Shown here: positions 56,028 through 64,000 of the stretch, piece by piece
How positions within the stretch are numbered: the stretch's first letter is position 1
Layout: each line of letters opens with the position of its first letter
DNA from: Flavobacterium sedimenticola
Lineage (GTDB): Bacteria > Bacteroidota > Bacteroidia > Flavobacteriales > Flavobacteriaceae
Direction: 5' to 3'
Assembly: GCF_030053345.1 (NCBI RefSeq)
Contig: NZ_JASGBP010000007.1
Span: 1 to 64,000, forward strand
DNA length: 64,000 nucleotides
Made by a program: the position numbers and the translations under genes
Notes under the pieces: model-generated
Seen by the model: only the letters and a program-made list of their open reading frames with translations
The model's database searches: none
Told to the model about the DNA's origin: nothing

Positions 56028-56651
56028 CTAAAAATTAAATCCGAAATGTAACCCTGGTTCAGGTGTCCATTTTGGCCACTTATCATCTTTTTCTTTAAAT
56101 CCATCAGGCATTTCAGTGTAGTATGGACGACCAGCAATACCAATAGATGGTTCTATAAAAAACTTATGCCTAAAGAGTTTAAAGTGATAGCCAATTCTAT
56201 AAGTATTGAAAATAATGAAACCATTACCCACCATATCACCGTTTTCATTCTTATAAGTTTGCCACATGGGCATTACATGTGATGCTGCGTAAAGACCTTT
56301 CCAAAAAAACCTTTGATACGCTAAACCAATTCCATATTCTCTAATATATCCTGGAAATTTCTCTTGGGGCTCTCCGTATGCATCATTATAAAATGGGTTA
56401 ATGCCAAGTGGCCATGCATGCTTCCAAGTTATTAGTTCAAGAGAAATAACATCTTTTCCAGTGATACGATACCCTAAATTCAGTTGAACAAAGCCTGGAG
56501 GGTTTACTTCATCAAAATTACCCAATAAAAATAAAGTACTACCTACGAACCACCTCTTATTACTAAGGTCTTGATTATCATATTGTGCATTTACCTGCAA
56601 ACTGTTTGCCAACACTATTGCAAGTCCAATCCATAAAATTCTCTTTTGCAT
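56028..56651 (-). CDS. Predicted outer-membrane beta-barrel protein
   Basis: I chose the ATG at 56651 (MQKRILWIGLAIVLANSLQVNAQ, signal peptide), because the upstream frame begins with TTG. The mature part has amphipathic beta strands with aromatic girdles (PGFVQLNLGYRITGKDVISLELITWK, GIGLAYQRFFWKGLYAAS, FFIEPSIGIAGRPYY), ending GLHFGFNF with a terminal Phe typical of outer-membrane barrels. Function unknown. Confidence 0.7.
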   Translation of the reverse strand: MQKRILWIGLAIVLANSLQVNAQYDNQDLSNKRWFVGSTLFLLGNFDEVNPPGFVQLNLGYRITGKDVISLELITWKHAWPLGINPFYNDAYGEPQEKFPGYIREYGIGLAYQRFFWKGLYAASHVMPMWQTYKNENGDMVGNGFIIFNTYRIGYHFKLFRHKFFIEPSIGIAGRPYYTEMPDGFKEKDDKWPKWTPEPGLHFGFNF

Positions 56652-56736
56652 TTCTTTTCTTTTTGATATAAAACGATATTGCAAAAGTGAGTTATCAAGC
56701 TAAAAAGATTTGTTCACTTAAGTTAAGAAATACTTT

Positions 56737-57315
56737 TTAGTTCTTTTTTTCAATAATTCTTGCTCTTAGTCGGCTTAGGGATTGAGGCTTGATACCCAAA
56801 TAACTTGCTAATTGGTGTTGTGGCACACGCTGAACGAGGTCAGGTCTTTTCTGAATTAGATTCAGGTAGCGTTGTTCAGGTGAAGAAGTCTTGAACTCGT
56901 CAAAGTCTGTTTGCTTTTTGGCTAACAATTCTTCAGACAACTTTCGGCACATTATTTCAAACTTAGGAAATTTACTGTTTACATCTGCTGACATGTTTTC
57001 ATCAGCAATCAGAATAATACCGTCTTCAACACAACTAATAAAATATTCAGAAGGTGCTTTATTTATAACACAATGAGGCGTATAGGCATCCAATTCAGTG
57101 TAAAAAGCAGTGGTTTTTTCATCTCCGTCTATTATGTAATACGTGCGGATACAGCCCTTTAATACAAAATAGCTGTCATTTGATTTCTGACCTTCTTCGA
57201 GTAAAATTGTTCCTTTCTTTACAGTGTGGAACAGGTCTAACGAAAGTAGTACATTCTTCTCCTCTTCAGAAAGGGAAACGTATTTCGATATAAAGTCAAA
57301 TAGTATATTTTTCAT
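56737..57315 (-). CDS. Crp/Fnr-family transcriptional regulator
   Basis: This 192-residue protein has a CNB-like beta-roll (GTILLEEGQKSNDSYFVLKGCIRTYYIIDG) and a C-terminal helix-turn-helix (VPQHQLASYLGIKPQSLSRLRARI). It is about 50 residues shorter than full Crp proteins, as usual for this Bacteroidota subfamily. It is upstream of, and on the same strand as, the OMP and membrane-protein genes. The effector ligand is unknown. Confidence 0.85.
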   Translation of the reverse strand: MKNILFDFISKYVSLSEEEKNVLLSLDLFHTVKKGTILLEEGQKSNDSYFVLKGCIRTYYIIDGDEKTTAFYTELDAYTPHCVINKAPSEYFISCVEDGIILIADENMSADVNSKFPKFEIMCRKLSEELLAKKQTDFDEFKTSSPEQRYLNLIQKRPDLVQRVPQHQLASYLGIKPQSLSRLRARIIEKKN

Positions 57316-57562
57316 CGTTTTATTTTTTCTGTTCTCTTTTACACTTGTTACCCATTCTTTTTGCTTTTCATTTTCCTAGCGGAACAATAGTCAGCATATG
57401 CTTGGCTAAGATAAATTTTTTGAGTGAAAACTAAACTTAAAGTAAAGAAAATCAAGTAATGGCTTTTGATATGTTTTTACCGGTTAGCAGATTTTTTAGA
57501 AGAGCCAAACCACTGCCAGATAAACTACTAAAAATAAGAGTTGTATTGCTTGTTAGTTTCAT

Positions 57563-58375
57563 TTAATGATTGGTTTTTAAAGTTCCTTTTTCTTCTAATT
57601 CTTTTAAGGCTTCAAGGTATAGTTTGTTAAACGCTTCATTTGAATATGGATTTTGACTTGTTATTAATTCTCTATCTCTTACCGCAAAATTGGCTCCCGG
57701 TCTTCCTTTTTTGTACTTCAAACCTAATTTTTTTAGTTGTTTGGAAATTTTTCTGTTTTTGGGTTTGCCTTTCATCACAAAATTTTCAATAAAAAATTCT
57801 TCGAAACCCGTTACAGAATTTACCTTATATCCAATAAACGGATTTTCTTGTTTTGGTATAGAAAGTATTAACGCCGGTGCGTGGCAGATCAAACCTATTG
57901 CCCTTCCTTTTTTAGAAAAGTCTTTTAAGATTTTTGAAATAGTGGGTTCAAAAAATAAATCTACCATTAACCCTTGTCCTCCCGGAATTACCATTCCTTG
58001 GTAGGAGTTTATGTTTTCAAGCGCTTGTTCTAAAGTTAGCGGCTGATTGAATTTCGGATTTTGTTTTACAAATTCAGATGCTTCATTGATTAAGGTATCT
58101 TTTTTACCCCAGTATTTAGGTTTGTAACTTTCCTTGTCAATAGAAGATGCTATTCCGTTGGGAGTTGCAAAATCTACTTCATAGCCTAAATTGACAATTT
58201 CCTTATAGGCCAAATAGAACTCACTCAAAAACACCCCCGTTTCGGTATACGATTTTCCATTTTTGAGTTTTAATTCTTTTGCTGCACTCATAATAAAGAT
58301 TACTTTCTTATTTTGAGCTTGTACTATTAAGGTTGACAAGAAAAATAAAATTAATGCGAATTTGAAGTTTTTCAT
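57563..58375 (-). CDS. Exported DJ-1/PfpI-family protein (type 1 glutamine amidotransferase-like)
   Basis: This 270-residue protein has a signal peptide (FALILFFLSTLIVQAQ). The DJ-1/PfpI fold is shown by KKVIFIMSAA, VDFATPNG, QGMVIPGGQG and the nucleophile elbow GLICHAPALIL (Cys). Later FIENFVMKGKPKNRK and REGLITSQNP-like REL..SQNP match the Hsp31-type branch. It could act as a glyoxalase or a stress chaperone in the periplasm. It lies 22 bp downstream of a barrel gene on the same strand. Confidence 0.82.
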   Translation of the reverse strand: MKNFKFALILFFLSTLIVQAQNKKVIFIMSAAKELKLKNGKSYTETGVFLSEFYLAYKEIVNLGYEVDFATPNGIASSIDKESYKPKYWGKKDTLINEASEFVKQNPKFNQPLTLEQALENINSYQGMVIPGGQGLMVDLFFEPTISKILKDFSKKGRAIGLICHAPALILSIPKQENPFIGYKVNSVTGFEEFFIENFVMKGKPKNRKISKQLKKLGLKYKKGRPGANFAVRDRELITSQNPYSNEAFNKLYLEALKELEEKGTLKTNH

Positions 58376-58397
58376 TTTAAATTATTTTTATGGGTTA

Positions 58398-59285
58398 TTA
58401 ATTTTTTAAGCGAAAACTGATACCTGTTCTAAAAAATAAGCTGGATTTTAAGTCAAAGTCTTGATTTTGTGTAGCTTTAAAATCGCTATTCATAGCTTCA
58501 AAATTGCGTATAGGGGCAAAACCAAGTTTAAGATGTCCGAAAATTTGTTTGTAAATTCGATGGGAAGCAGTTGGAGCAACTAAAAGTTGAAAAGTTCGGA
58601 TATAGTTTATATTGTCATCTCCAAGTTGAAATGGACCAACTCTTGATATGGCCCCATCAACAGAGGCAAAAAGGCCAAATTCAAAATTTTCCGATTCTTT
58701 ATACAAGAAATTAGCATTGGGATAAACAATTTCAATTTTTACTTTCTTACTGTCGTAATAAAGCGAACCGAGCGGAACAAAGGCATTTCTTTCAAAATCA
58801 TTGTTCAAAGCACCACCTAATCCAATCTTGAAGTTAGGATTACCATTTATTACATAAGTGGCAAAAACGGCTACTTGTTGGAAGAAATCATTACCATTAA
58901 AAGATTGGCTTAGATCACTTCTTATCATTATTCTTGGTATCGTAACAATTTCCCATTTGGTATTTAGTTGCATACGAATAATAGCGGAATAACGAATGTC
59001 ATGAAGTGTAGTTGGAAAGGAATTATTTTGAGGGAGTGAACTATTATAATCAAAGTTAGAATTACGATAATAGAACGCATTAAATACTTTTACTTTGTTG
59101 TTGACTTTAATGTCAGGGGTAGTTACATTAACATCAATAAAATTTGTAGTAACATTTCCATCTACTCTATCAAAACTCGTTTTGGGTAGAATAGAGTAGT
59201 TGATATTAATTGGGTCATTGAGCGTCTGTGATTTTGCATCATGTGAAAACAGCGCTATGGCTATGATTAATAAGATTTTTTGCAT
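58398..59285 (-). CDS. Predicted outer-membrane protein (DUF6268-like)
   Basis: This protein of about 295 residues (two adjacent ATGs) has a signal peptide (ILLIIAIALFSHDAKSQ). The mature part is rich in beta strands with DxNV and aromatic residues (VKVFNAFYYRNSNFDY, NPNFKIGLGGALNNDF, ENFEFGLFASVDGAIS), ending FFRTGISFRLKN. This fits a DUF6268-type outer-membrane barrel, but the match is by eye. It is upstream of the DJ-1-like gene and downstream of a Crp/Fnr regulator. Confidence 0.6.
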   Translation of the reverse strand: MQKILLIIAIALFSHDAKSQTLNDPININYSILPKTSFDRVDGNVTTNFIDVNVTTPDIKVNNKVKVFNAFYYRNSNFDYNSSLPQNNSFPTTLHDIRYSAIIRMQLNTKWEIVTIPRIMIRSDLSQSFNGNDFFQQVAVFATYVINGNPNFKIGLGGALNNDFERNAFVPLGSLYYDSKKVKIEIVYPNANFLYKESENFEFGLFASVDGAISRVGPFQLGDDNINYIRTFQLLVAPTASHRIYKQIFGHLKLGFAPIRNFEAMNSDFKATQNQDFDLKSSLFFRTGISFRLKN

Positions 59286-59359
59286 CATCTTTATAATTTA
59301 GATTTTGATGCAAAGAAATGCCCAAATTATCACTTGTGCATTTACATATGTAAAGAAAA

Positions 59360-59935
59360 CTATACTTCGTTAAATTTTCTTCTTATGCGGCTTAGTTGAG
59401 TGGGTGTGATACCAAGATAAGAGGCAATGTGGTATTGAGGTATTAATTGTTCGAGTTGCGGATATTCTTTACGAAAAATTAAGTAACGTTCATCAGCATT
59501 TAACAGGACAATTTCTATTTCACGTTGTTCTTTATTTACGAAATATAGTTCAGCTAATTGTCTACCTACTCGTTCAAAGTCGGGAAACAGATCATAAAGT
59601 TTTGTGATTTCAGCATAATCGGCCACTAAAAGATCGCAGTTAGTTAGTGCTTGTTGAATTATTTTATTGGGTGTCGACTTTATCAAAGAGGAATATCCAC
59701 CTATCATGCAATGGGGTATAAAAAAGTGTTTATTATACTCAAAACCTTCATTATTTCTATAAAAAGCTCTAATAATTCCTTTTTTCAAAAAACCAACTTG
59801 TTTTGCTTGTTCTCCTTCATTTATAAAATACTCACCTTTTACCAGCGTTTTTTCAGTAAATATTTGTTCAATCTTTCTCCAAGTTTCTTCTTGGAGCGGA
59901 GAAATTGAATTTAGATATTTATATAATTCCATCAA
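59360..59935 (-). CDS. Crp/Fnr-family transcriptional regulator
   Basis: This 191-residue protein has a CNB-like domain (LVKGEYFINEGEQAKQVGFLKKGIIRAF) and a C-terminal helix-turn-helix (IPQYHIASYLGITPTQLSRIRRKF). It is the third Crp/Fnr protein in 12 kb, each at the head of a small minus-strand module of envelope genes. It probably regulates the barrel and DJ-1-like genes that follow. Effector unknown. Confidence 0.85.
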   Translation of the reverse strand: MMELYKYLNSISPLQEETWRKIEQIFTEKTLVKGEYFINEGEQAKQVGFLKKGIIRAFYRNNEGFEYNKHFFIPHCMIGGYSSLIKSTPNKIIQQALTNCDLLVADYAEITKLYDLFPDFERVGRQLAELYFVNKEQREIEIVLLNADERYLIFRKEYPQLEQLIPQYHIASYLGITPTQLSRIRRKFNEV

Positions 59936-60122
59936 TGTTTTGGGTGTCTTTAAAATGGTTTATCCAGTGTCGCCCCTTGTGATATATACGACTATTAATT
60001 ACAAATATAAAATTCCTTCTTGGATTTACCGAAACTAGAGCCTAAGGCGACTGACCGTCAGGAAAAATTCGGGAGAAGCGCAAGCTTAGCAGTTGTTACA
60101 AACCGCTGTTATAAGCACTGCA

Positions 60123-60404
60123 TTAATTGTTAATAGCAAAAATTCGCACTATTTCTTTCACGTCCAAACTTTTTAAAGCTTCTATTAAGAGTTCCAAATC
60201 TTTGACTTCGTAATAATTGTAATAACAAGTTAGATTGTCTTTTTCATTTTCTACTATTCCATATTCATCCAATCCATAATTATCCCACAAAAAATCTTCA
60301 ACATAATCATTCAATTCGGTGTCTTCAACCGCAACAATGATTTCCATTTTCTCACTCTGGACTAATTTAATGTGAGGAAGTTCAAATATTACTTTTTCGT
60401 TCAT
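60123..60404 (-). CDS. Small acidic protein, unknown function
   Basis: This 93-residue cytosolic protein is acidic, with predicted alternating strand and helix (KVIFELPHIKLVQSEKMEIIVAVED, LELLIEALKSL, EIVRIFAINN). Its layout resembles small STAS/SpoIIAA-like or immunity-type proteins, but I do not recognise the family. No obvious partner gene is adjacent. Confidence 0.5.
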   Translation of the reverse strand: MNEKVIFELPHIKLVQSEKMEIIVAVEDTELNDYVEDFLWDNYGLDEYGIVENEKDNLTCYYNYYEVKDLELLIEALKSLDVKEIVRIFAINN

Positions 60405-61187
60405 TTTAAAATGAGTTTTGTGGTATTGCTTATAACTTCGGTGTAAGTATGGAATTCATACTTCTCAAAAAAACAAAACAGATGATGAATTCTCATACTT
60501 GTTAAACAGTACGAAACTTTAAAAGGTTTATCATTTAATAGGGGTATTTCGAGAAGGTAGCCAGAGGTATTAGTTTTAGGTAGAAATAAAAACGAGGCCT
60601 CTTAGTATTTGTGAGTTGAGTAGTGTAGTTCATTATTTCTTCTTGGGAGCAGGAGGTTTTAATAATATTGTTTTTTCGGGTGTTTTTATTATGGTGTTGA
60701 TATTTGTCCGAACGGTCTGTCCATCAGTCTTTTTTTTTTTGGGGGGGGGGAGTACGGGATTAAGTGTTATTACATTGTTATTTAATTGTTTATATGGATT
60801 AAGTTTGCATAAAAGGACTCACGAAACTACACTTCATTTCTAGCTAGTTTTATACCCTTTGCCATTTCATCGGTACTTTAGATTTAATAAATTTCTAAAA
60901 TATTTTGCCAGATATAGTTATACTTCTCATTACCTGAGTTATACTGTGCAAATTTAGTTTAGGGTATCCTTCTTTTCGAATGTATAAGAACGGTAAAAAG
61001 TCACGGATTAGTGGTGGGCCTTTCTGCTTCTAGCCTCTGATTCCTTGGAAGCCGTTTCGCTCTTTCGCAAATTTATGCCCGCGGGGATGGAGGTATCGGA
61101 GCGAAAGTTAGGTTGAGTTAATGCAAGATAATTGTCTATTTGTCCAATTTTTTTTTTTGAAAAAACTTCTAATTTTGTTTACAAATT
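60405..61187. other. 783-bp intergenic region with a T11-G10 tract and a GC-rich hairpin element
   Basis: The stretch holds a run of 11 T followed by 10 G (60730-60750), unusual for an AT-rich genome. A hydrophobic 75-codon frame spans it (60616-60843) but has no family signature. At 61055-61107 a GC-richer block contains TTTCGCTC/GAGCGAAA arms and an inner CCCGCGGG. One half-site TACCTGAGTT lies at 60931 without a -7 box at the usual distance. No transposase remnant was recognised. Confidence 0.45.
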
Positions 61188-62081
61188 ATGATTATGGCAA
61201 AGAATGAGAAACCCATACCGATAAACAAACTAAACCAGTTTTGTGAGGAAAATGCGATTGAATACTTTAAGGTTTCTGGTTTTAATGTAGAAAGCTGTAC
61301 CATTAATGAGTTTCAGGAAAATCACAGGCATAGCCATTACGAAATTATTTGGCTTAAAAAAGGTAAAGGGATTCACCATATAGATGGACAAAGTTATAAT
61401 TACAATGGTTCAGTACTGTTTCTCTTATCTCCCGGGCAGGTCCACAAAATTGAGCAGGAACAAAGAGGGGAAGGTTTTGTAATTAAATTTTTACCGGAGC
61501 TATTTCAACATCAAAAAGATGTTGAGGAATATTTAATTGATAGTTTATTGTTTGATGCCATCGAAAGCTTTCCTGTTATCAACCTTACTGCTTCACAATA
61601 CAAAGTTTTTGAGGACTTATTCTATCAAATAACAGTTGAGTTTAATACTTCCGAAATGGGTCAGCAGCAGATTTTATCTTCGTTCTTAAAAATACTCATA
61701 ACCAATATTTCAAGATTAAAGCGTTCGCAGCAGACGATTAATTTTAAGCCCGAATTAGGATACGAACTCTTTAGGAACTATAAAATAAGTATCGAGAAGA
61801 ATTATAAAAATGTCCATAGTGTCAATGAGTATGCCGCATTGTTGAAAACAACTCCGAGAACTCTAAATAACTTGGCCAAAAAATTTTCGGATAAAACCGC
61901 CGGACAACTGATTTCAGAAAGAATTTTACTCGAAGCAAAACGACAATTGCATCATAATACTTTAAGTGTAAAAGAAATCGCTTTTGAATTGGGTTATGAT
62001 GACCCCGCATACTTCACTCGTTTTTTCAAAAACAGTTTGGGCATTTCTCCTCAACAATATAAGAGTACCATAACTGTATAA
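61188..62081 (+). CDS. AraC-family transcriptional regulator
   Basis: This 297-residue protein has an N-terminal cupin-like sensor domain (NFQENHRHSHYEIIWLKKGKG-type motif HRHSHYEIIW, GQVHKI) and a C-terminal AraC-type double helix-turn-helix (VHSVNEYAALLKTTPRTLNNLAKKF, LSVKEIAFELGYDDPAYFTRFFKNSLGISPQQY). It is followed by its own terminator, then by the tautomerase, SDR and NTF2-like genes on the same strand, which are probable targets. Confidence 0.9.
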   Translation: MIMAKNEKPIPINKLNQFCEENAIEYFKVSGFNVESCTINEFQENHRHSHYEIIWLKKGKGIHHIDGQSYNYNGSVLFLLSPGQVHKIEQEQRGEGFVIKFLPELFQHQKDVEEYLIDSLLFDAIESFPVINLTASQYKVFEDLFYQITVEFNTSEMGQQQILSSFLKILITNISRLKRSQQTINFKPELGYELFRNYKISIEKNYKNVHSVNEYAALLKTTPRTLNNLAKKFSDKTAGQLISERILLEAKRQLHHNTLSVKEIAFELGYDDPAYFTRFFKNSLGISPQQYKSTITV

Positions 62082-62102
62082 TCGGGCTAATAAAATCAAT
62101 TG

Positions 62103-62132
62103 AAAGCATTACAATTTAGTAATGCTTTTTTT
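62103..62132 (+). terminator. Intrinsic terminator after the AraC regulator gene
   Basis: AAAGCATTAC (62103-62112) and GTAATGCTTT (62119-62128) are perfect 10-bp arms with a six-base loop, followed by further T residues. It lies about 20 bp beyond the stop codon and separates the regulator from the tautomerase operon. Confidence 0.85.
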
Positions 62133-62237
62133 GTTCCTCTTACCTATGTGCAATAGTGCAAGCAAATTGACTATTTAGCTATTCTTTACAATTATGTGTT
62201 ACATGAACTTTGCAGAATAATTATAAAATAAATTATT

Positions 62238-62438
62238 ATGCCTTATGTAAATATTCAGGTAACTGACGAAGAAGTTACCAAAGAACAAAAGCAAGAAATC
62301 ATTGCTAGGGTTACGGAAATTATGTCCATAATCCTTAAAAAAGATCCAAATCTAACACATGTTGTAATCCAGGAGATAGGACTTGATAATTGGGGATGGA
62401 AAGGGAAACAGGTTTCAGAAATACGAAAAGAACAATAA
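62238..62438 (+). CDS. 4-oxalocrotonate tautomerase-family protein
   Basis: This 66-residue protein has Pro immediately after the initiator Met (MPYVNIQVTDE), the catalytic base of this superfamily after Met removal, and the standard helix (VTKEQKQEIIARVTEIMSIIL) and strand (THVVIQEI). The chain length is typical for the short tautomerases, which act as oligomers. It lies 18 bp before the SDR gene and is probably co-transcribed with it. Confidence 0.88.
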   Translation: MPYVNIQVTDEEVTKEQKQEIIARVTEIMSIILKKDPNLTHVVIQEIGLDNWGWKGKQVSEIRKEQ

Positions 62439-62456
62439 TCAATAAATTTTTAAAAA

Positions 62457-63200
62457 ATGAGTAAAACTGTAATTGTGACCGGAGCTTCTTCCGGGATTGG
62501 CAAAGCTATTGCACAGCTATTTGCTGAAAGAGGATTTAATGTAATTATGAACGCGACTAATGAAGTACAACTGCAAAAGGTCTATCAGGAATTTGGTTCT
62601 CCAGAAAATGTTCTGGTAGTGTCGGGTGATATTTCAAAAAGAGAAACCGGAGAAAAATTGGCAAGTGCTGCTATCGAGAAATTTAATTCTATAGATGTTT
62701 TGGTTAACAACGCGGGGGTATTTGCACCAAAACCATTTTTGGATGTAGTTGAAGACGATTTAGACCGATTTTATAATATAAATCTTAAAGGAACCTATTT
62801 TACAACACAGGCCGTAATCCCTAACATGTTAGTAAACGGTGGTGGCTCTGTGATCAATATAGGAACAGTGCTGGTTGACCACGCCATAGCAGGATTTCCC
62901 GCTACGGCACCTGTCACAAGTAAAGGAGGTGTTCACGCTTTGACAAGGCAGTTGGCAGCAGAATTCGGGAAGAATAACATTAGGGTAAATACCATTGCAC
63001 CAGGCATTATCCGTAGTCCACTACAAGGTAAAATTGGGGTTAACGATGCTGATGGATTAGCCGGTCTACACTTGTTGAACCGAATTGGCGAAGCTTCAGA
63101 TATTGCTGAAATGACATACCAATTGGCGAAAAGTAATTTTATAACCGGAGAAATCATTAATGTGGATGGAGGCCACGTTGCCGGTCACATGTTTGGATAA
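62457..63200 (+). CDS. SDR family oxidoreductase lacking the catalytic Tyr
   Basis: This 247-residue short-chain dehydrogenase/reductase has a cofactor motif TGASSGIG, NNAGVFAP, and the C-terminal LSxxxG-type substrate region with APGIIRSPL. At the active site the usual Tyr four residues before the Lys is Pro152 (APVTSKGG, Lys156) and the usual Ser is Thr137 (NIGTVL). The domain fold is intact but the catalytic mechanism must differ or be lost. It is co-transcribed with the tautomerase gene. Confidence 0.85.
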   Translation: MSKTVIVTGASSGIGKAIAQLFAERGFNVIMNATNEVQLQKVYQEFGSPENVLVVSGDISKRETGEKLASAAIEKFNSIDVLVNNAGVFAPKPFLDVVEDDLDRFYNINLKGTYFTTQAVIPNMLVNGGGSVINIGTVLVDHAIAGFPATAPVTSKGGVHALTRQLAAEFGKNNIRVNTIAPGIIRSPLQGKIGVNDADGLAGLHLLNRIGEASDIAEMTYQLAKSNFITGEIINVDGGHVAGHMFG

Positions 63201-63288
63201 AAGTAGTTTAGTTACTAGTTTACTCTTCTTTCAAATATTAAAGGAAGTATTTATGAACAAATAAAGTTTTAATATAAAATTATTTGAT

Positions 63289-63657
63289 ATGTATTCAAAA
63301 GAATCAATTGCCATTCAGCAAACAATACAAAATTATTTTAACGGTATTTTCAATGGTGATACCATGTTACTTTTAAAGGTATTTCACCCCAACTGTTTAT
63401 TAATTGGAGACATCAATGGACAACCTTATTTTAAAGATGTCAACCAATATCTAATGGGTGTCAAAGAGCGAAAATCGCCCAGTGAGCTAAGTGAGCCTTT
63501 TAGAATGGAAATCTTGAGTATTGAAGTACTTGGGAATAATGCAGTAGCAAAATTGCATGTTCCAATGTTGGGGTTCAATTACTATGATTTTTTATCTCTT
63601 TCAAAGATAAATTCAGAATGGGTTATCGTAAATAAGCTCTTCACGAATGTAAATTAA
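63289..63657 (+). CDS. NTF2-like protein (putative lumazine-binding type)
   Basis: This 122-residue protein has the NTF2-like layout of PF12893-type proteins. An N-terminal helix (SIAIQQTIQNYFNGIFNGDTMLLLKVFHPNC) leads into LIGDINGQPYF and a beta meander ending YYDFLSLSKINSEWVIVNKLF. It follows the SDR gene by 88 bp on the same strand and may belong to the same transcription unit. Ligand unknown. Confidence 0.8.
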   Translation: MYSKESIAIQQTIQNYFNGIFNGDTMLLLKVFHPNCLLIGDINGQPYFKDVNQYLMGVKERKSPSELSEPFRMEILSIEVLGNNAVAKLHVPMLGFNYYDFLSLSKINSEWVIVNKLFTNVN

Positions 63658-64000
63658 TTTCATGGTATTATTATATCAGTCATAAATAATACTTTCTATT
63701 ACAAATTTCCGAACTATTATTCGACTTTTTATTCAGTTTATAAAAATACTTGGCAATTATGATGAACATGCAACTAGGCGAACTATATTCTGCTTCGGAA
63801 TAGGCTTTCGTTTTGAGAAGTCGAATTGCATGTAGTCTTCCTTTGCCTTGATAGTTATTAACGATTAACTTAAAAAGATTTGATTTGTACAGTTGTTAGG
63901 ATTTGGGCGTAATTTTATTGCGCCCATTTCAATACAACAAATTTCAAAATAAAAAGTAATAATACCAAGGATAGTTGTGCAGATGATATTTTCAGATTAA
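63658..64000. other. Terminal intergenic stretch with dyads, no recognised gene
   Basis: ACATGCAA (63766-63773) and TTGCATGT (63826-63833) are 8-bp inverted arms enclosing a small TATTC/GAATA hairpin. TGGGCG/CGCCCA arms lie at 63904-63909 and 63921-63926. None is followed by a strong T-run and no reading frame was recognised. The window ends here. Confidence 0.35.

Noticed and set aside
60616..60843. 75-codon hydrophobic frame spanning the T11-G10 tract
   Set aside because: It has no recognisable domain and a biased composition (Phe, Gly, Val). I keep the tract as a finding but do not call the frame a gene.
60931..60946. TACCTGAGTTATACTG half-site upstream of the AraC gene
   Set aside because: The second arm is not an operator arm, and neither strand has a TAnnTTTG box at the 23-bp distance.
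63766..63833. Dyad near the end of the window as a tRNA or riboswitch
   Set aside because: No cloverleaf, no T-arm consensus and no known riboswitch core was found. The paired arms are short.

Overview
The window looks like a chromosomal segment of a low-GC Bacteroidota, most probably a member of the Flavobacteriia. Many predicted secreted proteins end in a C-terminal type IX secretion (T9SS type A) sorting domain of the form YPNP...YDxxGK...GxYxxKI...KFIKE. Promoters match the Bacteroidota -7 box TAnnTTTG. The kinases, regulators and lipoproteins are of flavobacterial type. No tRNA, rRNA, CRISPR array, transposase or phage gene was seen.

Layout. Positions 1-11.6 kb run mostly on the minus strand. 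They hold a truncated beta-helix/Ig-repeat protein, several T9SS cargo proteins, a small group with an alpha/beta hydrolase, a DoxX protein and a TIR-like protein, and a beta-propeller gene whose signal peptide is interrupted by a TAG codon. Positions 11.9-16.7 kb hold a two-component locus: two paralogous TPR-containing histidine kinases and one LuxR/NarL-type response regulator. Positions 18.4-35.7 kb (minus) are dominated by large secreted beta-propeller and repeat proteins. Nine genes there, from 33124 down to 21762, are tightly packed enough to form one operon, which includes a homologue of the DSF signal synthase RpfF. Positions 36.4-46.6 kb (plus) hold a Kelch T9SS protein, an outer-membrane barrel, an M43 metalloprotease, a lipoprotein serine protease, methyltransferases and a WD40-like protein. 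Positions 46.6-60.4 kb (minus) are accessory envelope, stress and regulation genes: three separate Crp/Fnr-regulator modules, a LytS/LytTR two-component pair, and an ABC transporter whose permease is fused to a degenerate thioredoxin domain. Positions 61-63.7 kb (plus) hold an AraC regulator followed by tautomerase, SDR and NTF2-like genes.

The most notable signal is a repeated regulatory architecture. A 16-bp palindrome, TACCTGAnnTCAGGTA (7-2-7 spacing, as in NarL-family operators), recurs in intergenic regions. It is often present as two copies separated by exactly 8 bp. At eight places the promoter-proximal copy lies exactly 23 bp upstream of a TAnnTTTG-like -7 box (six exact matches, two with one mismatch). 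These promoters face the genes starting at 2172, 6054, 11575, 33124, 35654, 36486, 38807 and 45031. A ninth palindrome sits in front of the second kinase gene. I infer that the LuxR/NarL regulator encoded at 16086-16718 activates this set, giving a local regulon of T9SS cargo, an outer-membrane protein and a DSF-synthase-like enzyme, sensed through kinases with predicted periplasmic TPR domains.
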